DNA of 64,000 bases, taken from Lactobacillus sp. ESL0785. Lineage in GTDB: Bacteria; Bacillota; Bacilli; Lactobacillales; Lactobacillaceae. Location of the stretch: positions 1,302,001 to 1,366,000 of the forward strand of contig NZ_CP113916.1 of the NCBI RefSeq assembly GCF_029395455.1, written 5' to 3'. The notes under the pieces are model-generated. The model did no database searches and was not told the origin of the DNA. It saw only the letters and a list, made by a program, of their open reading frames with translations. Shown in pieces: positions 50,042-61,643 of this stretch; within the stretch, counting starts at the first letter, position 1, and each line of letters begins with the position of its first letter. The position numbers were made by a program, and so were the translations under genes.

Positions 50042-52525
50042 TTAATTAATACCAACTAGTTCTGTGACCGCATTTTTTACAACCTCAAACTTCAAGCGAT
50101 TGTGACTGCTGCCGATCTTTAACAAATCACCTTTTTGTAGGTCACCTTTAACTAGCATTGTCGCAATTTCATCTTCAATATCCGTTTGAATTGCCCTTCT
50201 TAATGGTCGTGCACCCATTTCTGGATTATAACCATCTTGAGCAATCTTATCTAAAGCTGCACGTGATAACTTAAGTGTAATCCACTGTTTCTGCAGACGC
50301 TTAACTAACTTTTGCGTTAATAACGTGACAATTTGCCGCAATTCAGTCTTGCCCAATTCATCAAAAATAATTGTTTCATCAATACGATTTAAAAATTCTG
50401 GACGGAAAAACTGTTTTAATGCTTGCTTAACTCGTTCACGTCGCATCTTAACTTGACTTGAATTATCTGCATTAAAGCCAACAGCCTTAGTTTCAAAGAG
50501 TGAACGTGACCCTAAGTTAGAGGTCATGATAATAATTGTGTTGCGAAAATCTATCTTCCGTCCCTTAGAATCCGTCAAAAAGCCATCATCTAAAACTTGC
50601 AGCAACAAGTTAAACACATCTGGATGAGCCTTTTCAACTTCATCAAGCAAAATAACTGAATAAGGATGCCGACGCACTTTTTCTGATAATTGACCGCCCT
50701 CATCGTAACCAACATAGCCTGGTGCTGAACCAATTAACTTACTGCTTGCAATCTGATCCATGTATTCAGACATATCAATGCGAATCAAATCATCTTCTGA
50801 ACCAAACATTGTTGCGGCAATAGCCTTAGCTAATTCAGTCTTGCCAACACCAGTTGGCCCTAAGAACAAGAAGGACCCAATTGGCCGATTTTCATCTTTG
50901 ATCCCACTGCGACTACGGCGAACAGCACGGCTAACTGCAGAAACTGCCTTGTCCTGGCCAATGATCCGTTTGTGCAAATTCCGTTCAAGATTAGCTAACT
51001 GCTTAGTTTCATTCCGGTTCATTTGCGTTACGGGAACTCCCGTCCAATTAGAAACAACTTGTGCTACATCTTCAGGCTGTACAATAGCTCGTCGATCAAC
51101 TTGTTGTTCTAAGCGCTCAGCTAGTTGATCGCGCTTCAACTGCAAACTATTCTGTCGCTCCTGCAATTTAGCAGCTTCAACAAAATTTTGGTTAACTGCA
51201 GCTTGATTTTTTTGACCAAGCACCTTTTTAATCTGCTCGTCAACTTGCAGTAACTGATTATCAGGTGCCTTACCAGTTCTAATTTTAACCGCTGCACTAG
51301 CTTCATCAACTAAATCAATTGCCTTATCAGGTAGATAACGATTAGAAATATAACGTCTGGACAAGTCCACAGCATCTTCTAAAGCAGCTTGCGTTATTTT
51401 AACATGATGGAACTTTTCGTATTTTTCTTTTAAGCCAGTTAAAATCTGTAAAGATTCTTCACGTGATGGTTCATTCAACCGAATCTGTTGAAAGCGGCGA
51501 GCTAATGCTTGATCTTTTTCCACATACTTCTGATATTCATCAAAAGTTGTTGCACCAATCATTTGAATGTCGCCGCGAGCCAAAGATGGTTTTAAAATAT
51601 TGGCTGCATCGATTGATCCTTCAGCGCCACCAGCACCAATCAAGGTATGCATTTCATCAACAAAAAGAATAACTTTACCATCTTTAGTAATTTCTTTAAT
51701 AATTTTCTTCATTCGGTCTTCGAATTCACCACGGTACTTAGTCCCAGCAACTAAGCCACCAAGATCAAGAGAAATTACGCGCTTATTAAGCAAGTCGTGC
51801 GGAACTTTTTTGGCTACAATGGCGGTTGCAATGGCTTCGGCTACGGCCGTTTTACCAACACCGGGTTCACCAATTAAAACGGGATTATTTTTTGTCCTTC
51901 TCGACAAAATTTCAATTACTCGTGCAATCTCGTGGTCACGACCAATTACGGGATCAATTTGCCCATTTTCAGCCCGCTCATTCAAGTTAACTGACACTTG
52001 ATCAAGTGTTGGTGTTGTGCTTTTTGATTGGTTGGCATTTAATTCTGTTGTTCCTGCACCAACCCAATCACTATCAGTATCTGTATTCTCATTTTGACCT
52101 AAACTACGTCGAGCATCATCCTGCAAACTTTGAATATTGATATTCAAATTACGTAAAATCGTTGCTGACAAAACTTGCTCACTTGAAATTAACCCTAATA
52201 AAATATGGCTAGTTTTAACTTCAGAACCATCACGCTCAGCTAAACTTCCAGCATAAGCCAAAGCCATACTTAAACGTGGTGACATTTCCATATAACTAGT
52301 TTTAACAGCAGAACCATAACCTGTATAACGTTCAATTTCTTCACGAATAGCAGTTGGCGTTGCGCCCCAAGCCCGCAAATCCTTGCCGGCTTCGCCATCT
52401 GATTCAATTACCATCGCTAACAATACATGCTCAGTACCAATTAGCCGATGATGAAAATTTTGTGCTTGTTCACGTGCAATTTCTAATACCTGATTTGCAC
52501 TTTTACTGTAAGAGTTCTTCATCAT
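50042..52525 (-). CDS. clpC: ATP-dependent Clp protease ATP-binding subunit ClpC
   Basis: 827-residue HSP100 unfoldase. Double Clp N-domain (about 1-145), first AAA module with GEPGVGKT near 218-225, a short coiled middle domain (about 410-470), second AAA module with GPTGVGKT near 554-561, and a VGF tripeptide (KAVGFN) for docking to ClpP. Binds ClpP and degrades misfolded or tagged proteins. The ctsR and mcsAB genes that accompany clpC in Bacillus are absent upstream; only two tRNA genes are there. Either of two adjacent ATGs (52525, 52522) could start it. Confidence 0.95.
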   Translation of the reverse strand: MMKNSYSKSANQVLEIAREQAQNFHHRLIGTEHVLLAMVIESDGEAGKDLRAWGATPTAIREEIERYTGYGSAVKTSYMEMSPRLSMALAYAGSLAERDGSEVKTSHILLGLISSEQVLSATILRNLNINIQSLQDDARRSLGQNENTDTDSDWVGAGTTELNANQSKSTTPTLDQVSVNLNERAENGQIDPVIGRDHEIARVIEILSRRTKNNPVLIGEPGVGKTAVAEAIATAIVAKKVPHDLLNKRVISLDLGGLVAGTKYRGEFEDRMKKIIKEITKDGKVILFVDEMHTLIGAGGAEGSIDAANILKPSLARGDIQMIGATTFDEYQKYVEKDQALARRFQQIRLNEPSREESLQILTGLKEKYEKFHHVKITQAALEDAVDLSRRYISNRYLPDKAIDLVDEASAAVKIRTGKAPDNQLLQVDEQIKKVLGQKNQAAVNQNFVEAAKLQERQNSLQLKRDQLAERLEQQVDRRAIVQPEDVAQVVSNWTGVPVTQMNRNETKQLANLERNLHKRIIGQDKAVSAVSRAVRRSRSGIKDENRPIGSFLFLGPTGVGKTELAKAIAATMFGSEDDLIRIDMSEYMDQIASSKLIGSAPGYVGYDEGGQLSEKVRRHPYSVILLDEVEKAHPDVFNLLLQVLDDGFLTDSKGRKIDFRNTIIIMTSNLGSRSLFETKAVGFNADNSSQVKMRRERVKQALKQFFRPEFLNRIDETIIFDELGKTELRQIVTLLTQKLVKRLQKQWITLKLSRAALDKIAQDGYNPEMGARPLRRAIQTDIEDEIATMLVKGDLQKGDLLKIGSSHNRLKFEVVKNAVTELVGIN

Positions 52526-52543
52526 AGCACCACCTTTAAAATA

Positions 52544-52609
52544 ACGTGAATTTTCTCAATTCTTTGTCTTCATAATATCAATTAATTAGCTTAATATATT
52601 TCACGTCAA
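52544..52609 (-). promoter_or_regulatory. clpC promoter region with inverted repeat
   Basis: On the minus strand TTGACG (52609-52604) could be a -35 with ATTAAT (52586-52581) 17 bp on as a weak -10. The 7-bp arms ACGTGAA (ending in the -35) and TTCACGT (52550-52544, just before the ribosome binding site) form an inverted repeat around the start region. No copy of the CtsR box could be found. Confidence 0.4.
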
Positions 52610-52682
52610 AAACATTGCAACCATTATAGCAAAGACTAAGCTTGCATGCTAATATTCCTTCTTTTACTTAAATTAGAGCAGA

Positions 52683-52708
52683 AAAAAACTGTTCGCTAGA
52701 CGAACAGT
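52683..52708 (-). terminator. Intrinsic terminator after tRNA-Pro
   Basis: A perfect 8-bp stem ACTGTTCG / CGAACAGT with a 5-nt loop and seven T on the minus strand, 11 bp downstream of tRNA-Pro. Confidence 0.9.
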
Positions 52709-52718
52709 CATTATCTTA

Positions 52719-52792
<74 letters not shown>

Positions 52793-52805
52793 TTTTAATA
52801 AAAAA

Positions 52806-52823
52806 ACTCACCAAGCGGTGAGT
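52806..52823 (-). terminator. Intrinsic terminator between tRNA-Gly and tRNA-Pro
   Basis: A perfect 7-bp stem ACTCACC / GGTGAGT with a 4-nt loop, followed by seven T on the minus strand. It lies in the 43-bp gap between the two tRNA genes. Confidence 0.8.
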
Positions 52824-52835
52824 CTTTTATTATAG

Positions 52836-52907
52836 AGCGGAAGACGGGATTCGAACCCGCGACCCCCACCATGGCAAGGTGATGTTCTACCACTGAACTA
52901 CTTCCGC
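52836..52907 (-). tRNA. tRNA-Gly (anticodon GCC)
   Basis: 72-nt cloverleaf on the minus strand: acceptor GCGGAAG / CTTCCGC with discriminator T, D-arm GTTCAGTGGTAGAAC, anticodon loop TTGCCAT (anticodon GCC), T-arm GGGTTCGAATCCC. CCA is not encoded. Confidence 0.95.
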
Positions 52908-52919
52908 AAGACAAATATT

Positions 52920-52947
52920 ATTATAGCAAACGATTTTAATTTTGCAA
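52920..52947 (-). promoter_or_regulatory. Promoter of tRNA-Gly
   Basis: A perfect TATAAT (-10) with TTGCAA (-35) 16 bp upstream on the minus strand, 12 bp before the tRNA-Gly 5' end. Confidence 0.7.
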
Positions 52948-52963
52948 ACCTTTTTTGCAAAAA

Positions 52964-52996
52964 AAATGAGAAATTCTGCAAAAGAATTTCTCATTT
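52964..52996 (-). terminator. Intrinsic terminator of dusB-lysS
   Basis: A perfect 14-bp stem AAATGAGAAATTCT / AGAATTTCTCATTT with a 5-nt loop and a T tract on the minus strand, 37 bp after the lysS stop. Confidence 0.95.
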
Positions 52997-53033
52997 AGCA
53001 TTAAAGCTTGATTTAACAGCTTATTAGACCAAA

Positions 53034-54578
<1,545 letters not shown>

Positions 54579-54595
54579 TTACTTTTCCTCCATTA

Positions 54596-55621
54596 CTATA
54601 TAGTTTCAAGCCGTCGAGCAGTCTTTTGTGCCTGACGTTTTTCATAATCATCAACAAAGTTATCAAGCAAGTCATAAACTTCTTGTGCTGTCCAGACTTC
54701 ATTTATTTTAGCACGTGTTCTAGCTGAACGGGGCACGCCCTTTAAATAATAAGCAGCTTGCTGACGAAATTCTGGCACCGCAATTTTTTCACCCTTAAGA
54801 TCAACTAAAGCCTGTAATTGGTGCTCCGCTGTTGCCACTTTTTCTCGGACCGTCTGCGGTTTTAAATGCTCGCCAGTTTCTAAATAATGCGTCATGTCTT
54901 TTAAAATCCACGGATTACCCAGAGCAGCACGGCCAACCATTACAGCTGTTGAACCAATTTCCTTTAATGCCTTTTCTGCTAATTCTGGCGTTGTAATATC
55001 GCCATTAGCCACAAACGGCACGTCAAGTACTTGCGCAACATCATGCAGAGTTTCCCAATCAGCATGGCCTTGATACATTTGCTTACGTGTTCTACCGTGC
55101 ATCGCAATCATACTGGCGCCAGCTTCCTGTGCAGCCAGAGCATTTTCAACCGCAAAAATATGCTTGCGATCCCAACCAATCCGCATTTTAACGCTCACTG
55201 GTTTAGAAACATTTTGCACAACTGCATGTACCATTTGATAAATCTTATTGGCATCAAGCAGCCACTTAGAACCAGCATCCGTTTTTGTGATTTTCGGTAC
55301 CGGACAGCCCATATTAATATCAATAATATCAGCATCTGTATGCTGATCAATATATTGTGCTGCCTCAAGTAGTGTTTCTTCAGTTCCCCCAAAAATCTGA
55401 ATACTCATCGGGTGCTCACGCGGATCAACTTTCATCATTGACATTGTTTTTTTATTACGGTAAATGATTCCATGATCAGAAATCATCTCACAAACAACCA
55501 TTCCAGCGCCGAATTCTTTACAAATCATCCGAAAAGCCGAATTTGAAACTCCAGCCATCGGTGCGACCACAACGCGATTAGGAATAGTAAGATCGCGAAT
55601 CTTCCAACTATTATCCACCAA
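54596..55621 (-). CDS. dusB: tRNA-dihydrouridine synthase DusB
   Basis: 341-residue FMN enzyme that reduces uridines in the tRNA D-loop. The TIM barrel contains VAPMAGVSNSAFR at the start, the catalytic Cys in DINMGCPVPKITK near 104, VKMRIGW, MHGRTRKQMYQG and NGDITTPE, the FMN and tRNA-binding residues of the family. First gene of the dusB-lysS operon. Confidence 0.95.
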   Translation of the reverse strand: MVDNSWKIRDLTIPNRVVVAPMAGVSNSAFRMICKEFGAGMVVCEMISDHGIIYRNKKTMSMMKVDPREHPMSIQIFGGTEETLLEAAQYIDQHTDADIIDINMGCPVPKITKTDAGSKWLLDANKIYQMVHAVVQNVSKPVSVKMRIGWDRKHIFAVENALAAQEAGASMIAMHGRTRKQMYQGHADWETLHDVAQVLDVPFVANGDITTPELAEKALKEIGSTAVMVGRAALGNPWILKDMTHYLETGEHLKPQTVREKVATAEHQLQALVDLKGEKIAVPEFRQQAAYYLKGVPRSARTRAKINEVWTAQEVYDLLDNFVDDYEKRQAQKTARRLETI

Positions 55622-55713
55622 ATCATCCTTTCAAATACTTTAATATCATAACAAAAAAGACTAATCAAGCAAACTGTCACGTTAGTAATCAAGCCCAAGA
55701 ACGAACAATGATA

Positions 55714-56340
55714 TTATTTTTCAAGAAAGAACTTGTCAGGTGCAACACGATTATAATAGCGCAAATAGGCCTTCTTACTCTGATCATCAACTGTAAAATT
55801 AATTACCCCAGCATTCTGCATCTCACCAACTAGTGCAATATCTGCAATGCCCAAAATATTTTGTACCATCGAGCGTGAAGCTGTTCCGTGAAAGACCAAT
55901 AGGACAGCTTCATTTTCATGTTTAGTAACCAGATCATGCCAAAAGTCCATTAAACGGGCAGCTAAGTGCTGATAACTTTCACCAGTACAAAAATCACTAT
56001 AATTATCCTTAAAATAGCCTAATTCATCAAATACTTGTGGATACCGAGCCTGCAACTCCCGCGTATCTTTGCCGTCCCAATTACCATAATTCATTTCTTG
56101 TAAGCGATCATCGGTAATAATTTGGTGCTGACCACGATCTAAAATTTCTGCTGTCTGTTGAGCACGAAGTAAGGGGCTAGCATATACAGCGTCAATTTTA
56201 TTAATGTCAAAGCTATCACGTAAAGCTTCAACCTGCTTAATCCCGGTTTCATTCAAAGGTAGGTTAGTCGCTGACCCATTAATAGCTCCGGTTTTGTTTG
56301 TATCGGTTTCACCATGGCGCACGATATAAATATTTAACAT
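55714..56340 (-). CDS. Histidine phosphatase family protein
   Basis: 208 residues with IVRHGETDTN (His9), YASPLLRAQQTAEIL, EMNYGNWDGKDTRE with the acid residue, and LLVFHGTASR carrying the second His near 150. It is closest to the cofactor-independent small phosphatase group (alpha-ribazole/PhoE-like) rather than glycolytic mutase. Single gene between dusB and the convergent YrdB-like gene. Substrate unknown. Confidence 0.85.
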   Translation of the reverse strand: MLNIYIVRHGETDTNKTGAINGSATNLPLNETGIKQVEALRDSFDINKIDAVYASPLLRAQQTAEILDRGQHQIITDDRLQEMNYGNWDGKDTRELQARYPQVFDELGYFKDNYSDFCTGESYQHLAARLMDFWHDLVTKHENEAVLLVFHGTASRSMVQNILGIADIALVGEMQNAGVINFTVDDQSKKAYLRYYNRVAPDKFFLEK

Positions 56341-56454
56341 CTGTTACACTCCTTTTTGTCTTTGCTTAACCCTTTTATTATAATCAAAATTGGTATTGAC
56401 CGCACCCTGATTTTTAACTATCCTTAAAATAATTAATATCTAAGGAGACAATTG

Positions 56455-56796
56455 ATGAATTTTATTAAGGAAATTACCATTGGCTGTCGGTTTTTATTAG
56501 AATGTGCTACCATAATTGGTATCTTCAGCGGTGTGTTTATTAAGCGAGATTTTTCAAGCAAAATAATTTTTGCCCTAATCGCGATCATTATTTACTTAGT
56601 CTGGGCGCGATATGGTGCGCCGCATTCATCTCATGCTCTCACCAGTTATGCCAAACTAATATTAGAAGTTATTATTTACGCTACCGGCTGCATTTGCTGG
56701 ATAATCATCTTTGGTAAATACACTGGTAGCATCTATTCGGCACTTGCTGTAATTGATTTAGTTTTGATGTACCTACTCCAAATTGAACAGCTCTAA
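56455..56796 (+). CDS. YrdB/DUF2568 family small membrane protein
   Basis: 113 residues with four hydrophobic segments (about 10-28, 35-52, 65-85, 90-108). The conserved WARYGAPHSSHAL loop with Trp, Gly-Ala-Pro and the following Glu in LILEVIIYATG are features of DUF2568. The ATG at 56455 is used, with AAGGAG 7 nt upstream; a TTG one codon earlier is ignored. Function unknown. Convergent with hslO. Confidence 0.75.
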   Translation: MNFIKEITIGCRFLLECATIIGIFSGVFIKRDFSSKIIFALIAIIIYLVWARYGAPHSSHALTSYAKLILEVIIYATGCICWIIIFGKYTGSIYSALAVIDLVLMYLLQIEQL

Positions 56797-56799
56797 TTC

Positions 56800-56834
56800 A
56801 AAGCAAACACAGAATTAATATTCCTTGTTTGCTT
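56800..56834 (+). terminator. Terminator of the YrdB-like gene, overlapping the 3' end of hslO
   Basis: A 10-bp stem AAAGCAAACA / TGTTTGCTTT with a 16-nt loop, followed by T residues on the plus strand. Its right arm is made of the last hslO codons, so the two convergent genes overlap at their transcript ends. Confidence 0.6.
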
Positions 56835-57705
56835 TTTTCTTAGCTAAAATTGCTTTTAATTCAGCTTCAGTATAGTGATACTTGTTACCGCAAAAGCTGC
56901 AAGTTAATTCCGCACCATGATCTTCATTAATCATTTGCATTAGTTGATCAACCTTCAGAGTTGCCAAAATTTTCGCATACTTTTCTTTAGAGCAGTCACA
57001 TTGATAAGCAACGGGATCTTTTTCCAATATTTTACAGTCTGTTCCCAAAATCTTGCGTGCCAAATCCTCTGGTGTCATACCCGCTAAAAACGAGGTTGAC
57101 AATGCCGGTAAATCATCAATATGTTTAATTGTCTTAGTAATCAAACTTTCACTTGCTCCTGGTAAGGCTTGCAGCATAAAACCACCAGCTTCACCAATCG
57201 TGTTGTTGGGATTAACAAAGACTGACAAACCAACAGCTGATGGAATTTGTTCCGACTTAGTAAGATAGTAGGCCACATCCTCAGCAATTTCGCCTGAAAC
57301 AATTGGCACCTGGCCTGTATAAGGTTCTTTAAGGCCCAAATCTTTCGTTACTTCAAGCCAGCCTTGACCAACTGCTTTTTTAACATCAATGTGGCCATCT
57401 TTACGCGGCGGTAAAGCAATGTGTGGGTTTTTGATATATCCCTTAACGGTCAAGTCTGATTGCGCAGTGACAACCGTTGGACCAACTGGGCCATTACCAA
57501 GAAGTCTGACCGTTAATTCTTCTTTATCTGTCAACTCTGCACCGGCTAAAAGTACCCCAGCCACTAATGTCCGTCCCAATACAGCTGAAGAGGCTGACCA
57601 AGTATCATGCCGAGTTTGTGCTTCTTGTACCAAATCTTGTGCCGTTACCGTTAATAAGCGTAAATTTTTTGTTTTATCAATTGCTTTAATTAAATAATCA
57701 CTCAT
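56815..57705 (-). CDS. hslO: 33 kDa redox-regulated chaperonin Hsp33
   Basis: 296-residue chaperone activated by oxidation. The C-terminal zinc switch has CDC near 235 and CSFC near 267, the four cysteines that release zinc on oxidative stress. The core domain (1-180) includes GRTLVAGVLLAGA and the linker region. Lies 48 bp after ftsH with a terminator-like hairpin between them, the usual firmicute neighbour relation. Confidence 0.95.
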   Translation of the reverse strand: MSDYLIKAIDKTKNLRLLTVTAQDLVQEAQTRHDTWSASSAVLGRTLVAGVLLAGAELTDKEELTVRLLGNGPVGPTVVTAQSDLTVKGYIKNPHIALPPRKDGHIDVKKAVGQGWLEVTKDLGLKEPYTGQVPIVSGEIAEDVAYYLTKSEQIPSAVGLSVFVNPNNTIGEAGGFMLQALPGASESLITKTIKHIDDLPALSTSFLAGMTPEDLARKILGTDCKILEKDPVAYQCDCSKEKYAKILATLKVDQLMQMINEDHGAELTCSFCGNKYHYTEAELKAILAKKKANKEY

Positions 57706-57722
57706 TATTATTCTCCTAAAAA

Positions 57723-57748
57723 AATAGAGCCTGTCAAAAGGCCCTATT
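57723..57748 (-). terminator. Terminator-like hairpin after ftsH
   Basis: AATAGGGCCT pairs with AGGCTCTATT with one mismatch, followed by seven T on the minus strand, 5 bp after the ftsH stop and 17 bp before the hslO start. hslO would then depend on read-through or a promoter inside this hairpin or inside ftsH. Confidence 0.7.
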
Positions 57749-57753
57749 AATTA

Positions 57754-59943
57754 TTAATCTTGTTGATCATCTGAAGAATGATCATTTTCCTTATTTGCAG
57801 AATCTGAATCGGCCTCATGAGTCTTCTCTGGATTTTCCGGATTATGCTCCTCAACTTCTTCGTTCTTCTTCATAGGTGTTTGCGCTTCTTCTTCAGCATG
57901 AGCATGCTTAGCATCTTCGTCTTGCTTTTCTTCACTATCAGCAGTTATTGCCTGATGATTTTCCTTCTTTTCAGCAGCTGCCTTAGCTTCTTCGTAAGTT
58001 AAAGCTTTAGATTCACTTGGATATTCTGGCATTTTTTCTGGCATTTTACCCGTTGTGTACAATGACATAATCTGCTTTTCATCCAAAGTTTCATACTTAA
58101 GTAGTGCTTCAGCAATAATACGGTGTTTTTCCCGGTTATTTTTGACAATTTCAACTGCTTTAGCATGCGCCTCATCAAGCAATTTCTTAACAGCTTCATC
58201 AATCTTAGCAGAAGTTGCCTCACTGTATGACTTAAAGCCATAAGGATCAGTTTGACCTTCTTTTTCAAGTTCAACCATTCCCAAGGAATCAGTCATTCCG
58301 TAATTAACCACCATACTGTGAGCAATTTGCGTTGCCTGCTCAAAGTCATTTGAAGCACCAGTTGACTGGTCACCAACGACGACCTCTTCACCAGCACGAC
58401 CACCCATTAAGCCGACAATTTGTTCCATTAATTGCTTCTTAGTCAACAAGAATTGGTCATCCTTAGGCAACATCAAGTTATAACCGCCTGTCCGACCATG
58501 CGGCACAATTGTAACCTTACGCACAGTCCGTGAATCACTTAAGACCAAGCCACAAATTGAGTGACCCGCTTCATGGAAAGCGACGCGTTCACGTTCTTTC
58601 TTAGAAATCATGCTGTTCTTCTTTGCTGGTCCGGCAATTACTCGATCTTCAGCTTCGTCAAGATCCTGCGCTGTAATTTCTGTACCATTACGGCGTGCTG
58701 CTAACAATGCTGCTTCATTCAGTAAATTAGCCAAATCCGCTCCGACGAAGCCGGGAGTTTGCCGAGCAATCTCTTTTAAGTCAACGTCTGCAGCGAGTGG
58801 CATGTTCTTAGCATGAACCCGTAAAATTGCTTCACGACCACGAACATCAGGTGAGCCAACCAATATTTTCCGATCAAATCGACCAGGACGCATTAAAGCT
58901 GGATCAAGCACATCAGAACGGTTAGTCGCAGCAATTACGATTACACCTTCATTGCCTTCAAAGCCGTCCATTTCAACCAATAATTGGTTCAATGTCTGCT
59001 CACGCTCATCGTTACCACCGCCACCAGCGTTACTACCACGCTGGCGACCAATCGCATCAATTTCATCAATAAAGATAATACTTGGCGCATTTTTCTTAGC
59101 ATTTGTAAATAAATCCCGCACACGGCTAGCACCAACACCGACAAACATTTCCACAAAATCTGAACCAGAAATTGAGAAAAACGGAACATTGGCTTCACCA
59201 GCAACTGCTCGTGCCAATAAGGTCTTACCAGTACCCGGAGGACCTTCAAGCAATACACCTGACGGTATTTTAGCTCCTAACTTAGTAAACTTAGCCGGAT
59301 TCTTTAAGAATTCAACTACTTCAACTAATTCCTGTTTCTCTTCTTCTTCACCGGCAACGTCAGAGAACCGAATTTTATTTTTCTTTGGATCTTCAGGCTT
59401 AACGTGCGAACGGCCAAAGTTCATAATGCCGCCGCTACCAGAGCCGCCACGACCACCAGTCTGGCTAATCATCATCCACAACATGACAATAAAGAGAATT
59501 GTCGGTACCAGCATGACGATTGTAGAAATCCAGTTACCTGACTGTGATTCTCCCTGAGTGGTCATTTTCGTATCGCTCTTTTGTGCTAATTCTTGCACAT
59601 TGGCGACACTTGAATCATTTTGCAACATTGTCGTAGAAAAACGCGTGACTTTACCACCCGAATTACCACTGAAGAAGTCAAAACTATTTTTAGATTGGTT
59701 CTTACTTCCCTGTGCATCTTTATAACTACCTGAAACGGTATAAACACCATTAGCAGGCTGAACATTAAAGTTTTTAACTTTGCCTTGACGCAAATCTTTA
59801 ACAAATTCTGAATAGCTAATATTTTCACTGCCGCCAGAATTATCGGAGCCGCCCAAAGCCCAGTTGATTCCTCCTAACAGAAGAAGAAAAGCAACTATAT
59901 AGAATAAGGCGTTCGAAAACAGCCGATTCCGGTTATTCTTCAT
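57754..59943 (-). CDS. ftsH: ATP-dependent zinc metalloprotease FtsH
   Basis: About 729 residues from the ATG at 59943 (GGAGG 6 nt upstream; an upstream start at 59958 overlaps it). Two N-terminal transmembrane helices (about 10-28 and 140-160) flank an extracytoplasmic domain; then AAA module with GPPGTGKT near 232 and DEIDAIGR, and the zinc protease HEAGH near 454. Degrades misassembled membrane proteins and regulators. The last 110 residues are an acidic, low-complexity Glu/Asp/Lys/Asn tail, longer than in Bacillus. Confidence 0.97.
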   Translation of the reverse strand: MKNNRNRLFSNALFYIVAFLLLLGGINWALGGSDNSGGSENISYSEFVKDLRQGKVKNFNVQPANGVYTVSGSYKDAQGSKNQSKNSFDFFSGNSGGKVTRFSTTMLQNDSSVANVQELAQKSDTKMTTQGESQSGNWISTIVMLVPTILFIVMLWMMISQTGGRGGSGSGGIMNFGRSHVKPEDPKKNKIRFSDVAGEEEEKQELVEVVEFLKNPAKFTKLGAKIPSGVLLEGPPGTGKTLLARAVAGEANVPFFSISGSDFVEMFVGVGASRVRDLFTNAKKNAPSIIFIDEIDAIGRQRGSNAGGGGNDEREQTLNQLLVEMDGFEGNEGVIVIAATNRSDVLDPALMRPGRFDRKILVGSPDVRGREAILRVHAKNMPLAADVDLKEIARQTPGFVGADLANLLNEAALLAARRNGTEITAQDLDEAEDRVIAGPAKKNSMISKKERERVAFHEAGHSICGLVLSDSRTVRKVTIVPHGRTGGYNLMLPKDDQFLLTKKQLMEQIVGLMGGRAGEEVVVGDQSTGASNDFEQATQIAHSMVVNYGMTDSLGMVELEKEGQTDPYGFKSYSEATSAKIDEAVKKLLDEAHAKAVEIVKNNREKHRIIAEALLKYETLDEKQIMSLYTTGKMPEKMPEYPSESKALTYEEAKAAAEKKENHQAITADSEEKQDEDAKHAHAEEEAQTPMKKNEEVEEHNPENPEKTHEADSDSANKENDHSSDDQQD

Positions 59944-60016
59944 AAAAAACCTCCGCAAAGTTTCTAGAAATATACGAATAAAAGTTTAACACAAATTTCA
60001 CTAATGCTCTAACATT

Positions 60017-61288
60017 TTAAAATTTCTTATCATTATCAATATAAATATAATATTGCTCGGCATTAGAATTATGGCGTTGATTACGGTAAGCCTGTTCAAC
60101 AAAAACAGGCTCTTCATGTTTATAAAGCGCCAAACAATACGGCCGCAAGATAGCGGGAATGCCACTTTTAGCAAATTCTTTTTTACTTTTAACATGCAAA
60201 CCGCTTTTAAGTAGTAATTTTGCACCCGGTGGTAACGACTTGGCAATTAATTCGCATGTTTTTGCTAGTTGAAACTTCCCCAAACATTGCTGTCCCGGCA
60301 GTAATTGCCTAGTAACCAGCAGCCGGCGAGCACCAAAAACAAAGACTTGATTTGGTTTAACTAATACTGCTTTCGGCCTTGGCGGTAAATTCTGCGGCAT
60401 TAGATAAAAGTAACGTTGATACTTGATTAGTCTAAATCCCGCCAAGTTTGCACCCGTCCGCACCTGCCAAGTTTGCCAAATAAAGTTCTGCCAGTAATAG
60501 ATCTGCTCACTTTCAGAAAGCGAGTTAAGCGCCGACTGCTGTAATTGGTAAGCAAAACCTAAAACTTTTTGTGGTTGCGGCAACTGAGTAAGAGTGCGCG
60601 CAGCAAGATCTGTTAGCGTCGCCATTTGCTTACTAAACCGCAAAGCATTTAATCCTAAAACTGAATTTTCTTCTTTTAATAACGGTACAACATGATGTCG
60701 CAGGCGATTACGCAGAACATCATCTTCATTATTAGTTTTATCTTCAATAAATGCAATTCGCCGCGTCTGGTCATAGGTCAACAGATCTGCCTTACTAAAG
60801 CTGATCAACGGACGCAATAAAGTAACATCAGCCCAATGACTCACAGCCTGCAGACTATTCATCTCACTAGGATTGCCTGAGCGAATAAACTTAAGCAAAA
60901 TATTTTCAAGCAAGTCATCACAATGATGAGCCGTCAGTAAGTAGTCACCCTGTTTTTGATGCATTACTTGCAATAAAAAGTCATAGCGAAAAGCGCGTGC
61001 TGCTGCTTCCACCCCAGCTTCAGGATGTAACTGTTTGGGCCAAACGGCATTAACAATTTCGATTTGCTTATCCTGACAATAGTCAGTAATTAACGTCGTT
61101 TCTTGTGCTGAATCTGACCGTAACCGATGATCCAAATGTGCTGCAACTAGCCGTAAATTGTACTTTACTTGAATATTATTAAGCATATCAAGCAAAGCCA
61201 TCGAATCTGGACCACCACTAGTGGCTAATACTAACGTCTTATTCTGCAGCGCCAATTTTCTCTCTTTAAAAAAAGTATCAATCTGCAT
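60017..61288 (-). CDS. tilS: tRNA(Ile)-lysidine synthetase TilS
   Basis: 423 residues. Makes lysidine at C34 of tRNA-Ile(CAU), essential for reading AUA. The PP-loop ATP motif SGGPDS is at 24-29, with LTAHHCDDLLEN and the NRLRHHVVPLL segment that defines the family, and a C-terminal ferredoxin-like region with LVTRQLLPGQQ. It overlaps the upstream S1-domain gene by 11 bp. No hypoxanthine phosphoribosyltransferase gene lies between it and ftsH. Confidence 0.95.
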   Translation of the reverse strand: MQIDTFFKERKLALQNKTLVLATSGGPDSMALLDMLNNIQVKYNLRLVAAHLDHRLRSDSAQETTLITDYCQDKQIEIVNAVWPKQLHPEAGVEAAARAFRYDFLLQVMHQKQGDYLLTAHHCDDLLENILLKFIRSGNPSEMNSLQAVSHWADVTLLRPLISFSKADLLTYDQTRRIAFIEDKTNNEDDVLRNRLRHHVVPLLKEENSVLGLNALRFSKQMATLTDLAARTLTQLPQPQKVLGFAYQLQQSALNSLSESEQIYYWQNFIWQTWQVRTGANLAGFRLIKYQRYFYLMPQNLPPRPKAVLVKPNQVFVFGARRLLVTRQLLPGQQCLGKFQLAKTCELIAKSLPPGAKLLLKSGLHVKSKKEFAKSGIPAILRPYCLALYKHEEPVFVEQAYRNQRHNSNAEQYYIYIDNDKKF

Positions 61289-61643
61289 AGTGAGTCAATT
61301 CGTGGTGCAACTGCTTAATTTCTGCTTGTGCCAATTCAGATGTCTTCGTCAATACCGTTAAGAAATTCTCTTTCTTTGTCGACGAAAATTGATTAGTTGG
61401 ATCAATTAATGTCGGATCATTAACTCGCATTTTGGATAATTCAATGCGGCCTTTAAAATGATGCACAACTACCACCCGCAGCTTTTGACCACGCTGATAA
61501 TTATGCCGTTCACGTTCCCAATTATTGCCAAAATCGTTATGGTGAACTAATCCCGACCTTCTACCTGGCAATGTAACAAAAATCCCTAGATCAGTAATAT
61601 TATTAATTACACCTGTTATTCGCTGTCCAACTTGATATTTCAT
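61278..61643 (-). CDS. S1 RNA-binding domain protein (YabR-like)
   Basis: 121 residues. The first 72 form an S1/OB domain (GQRITGVINNITDLGIFV, SGLVHHNDFG) and the rest is a charged tail. Members bind RNA and ribosomes; the precise role is unclear. The ATG overlaps the divIC stop by one base (TAATG) and the gene overlaps tilS by 11 bp, the standard divIC-yabR-tilS order. Confidence 0.9.
   Translation of the reverse strand: MKYQVGQRITGVINNITDLGIFVTLPGRRSGLVHHNDFGNNWERERHNYQRGQKLRVVVVHHFKGRIELSKMRVNDPTLIDPTNQFSSTKKENFLTVLTKTSELAQAEIKQLHHELTHYAD

Noticed and set aside
58952..59557. 201-codon plus-strand frame opposite ftsH
   Set aside because: Shadow of the strongly conserved AAA module; no start signals.
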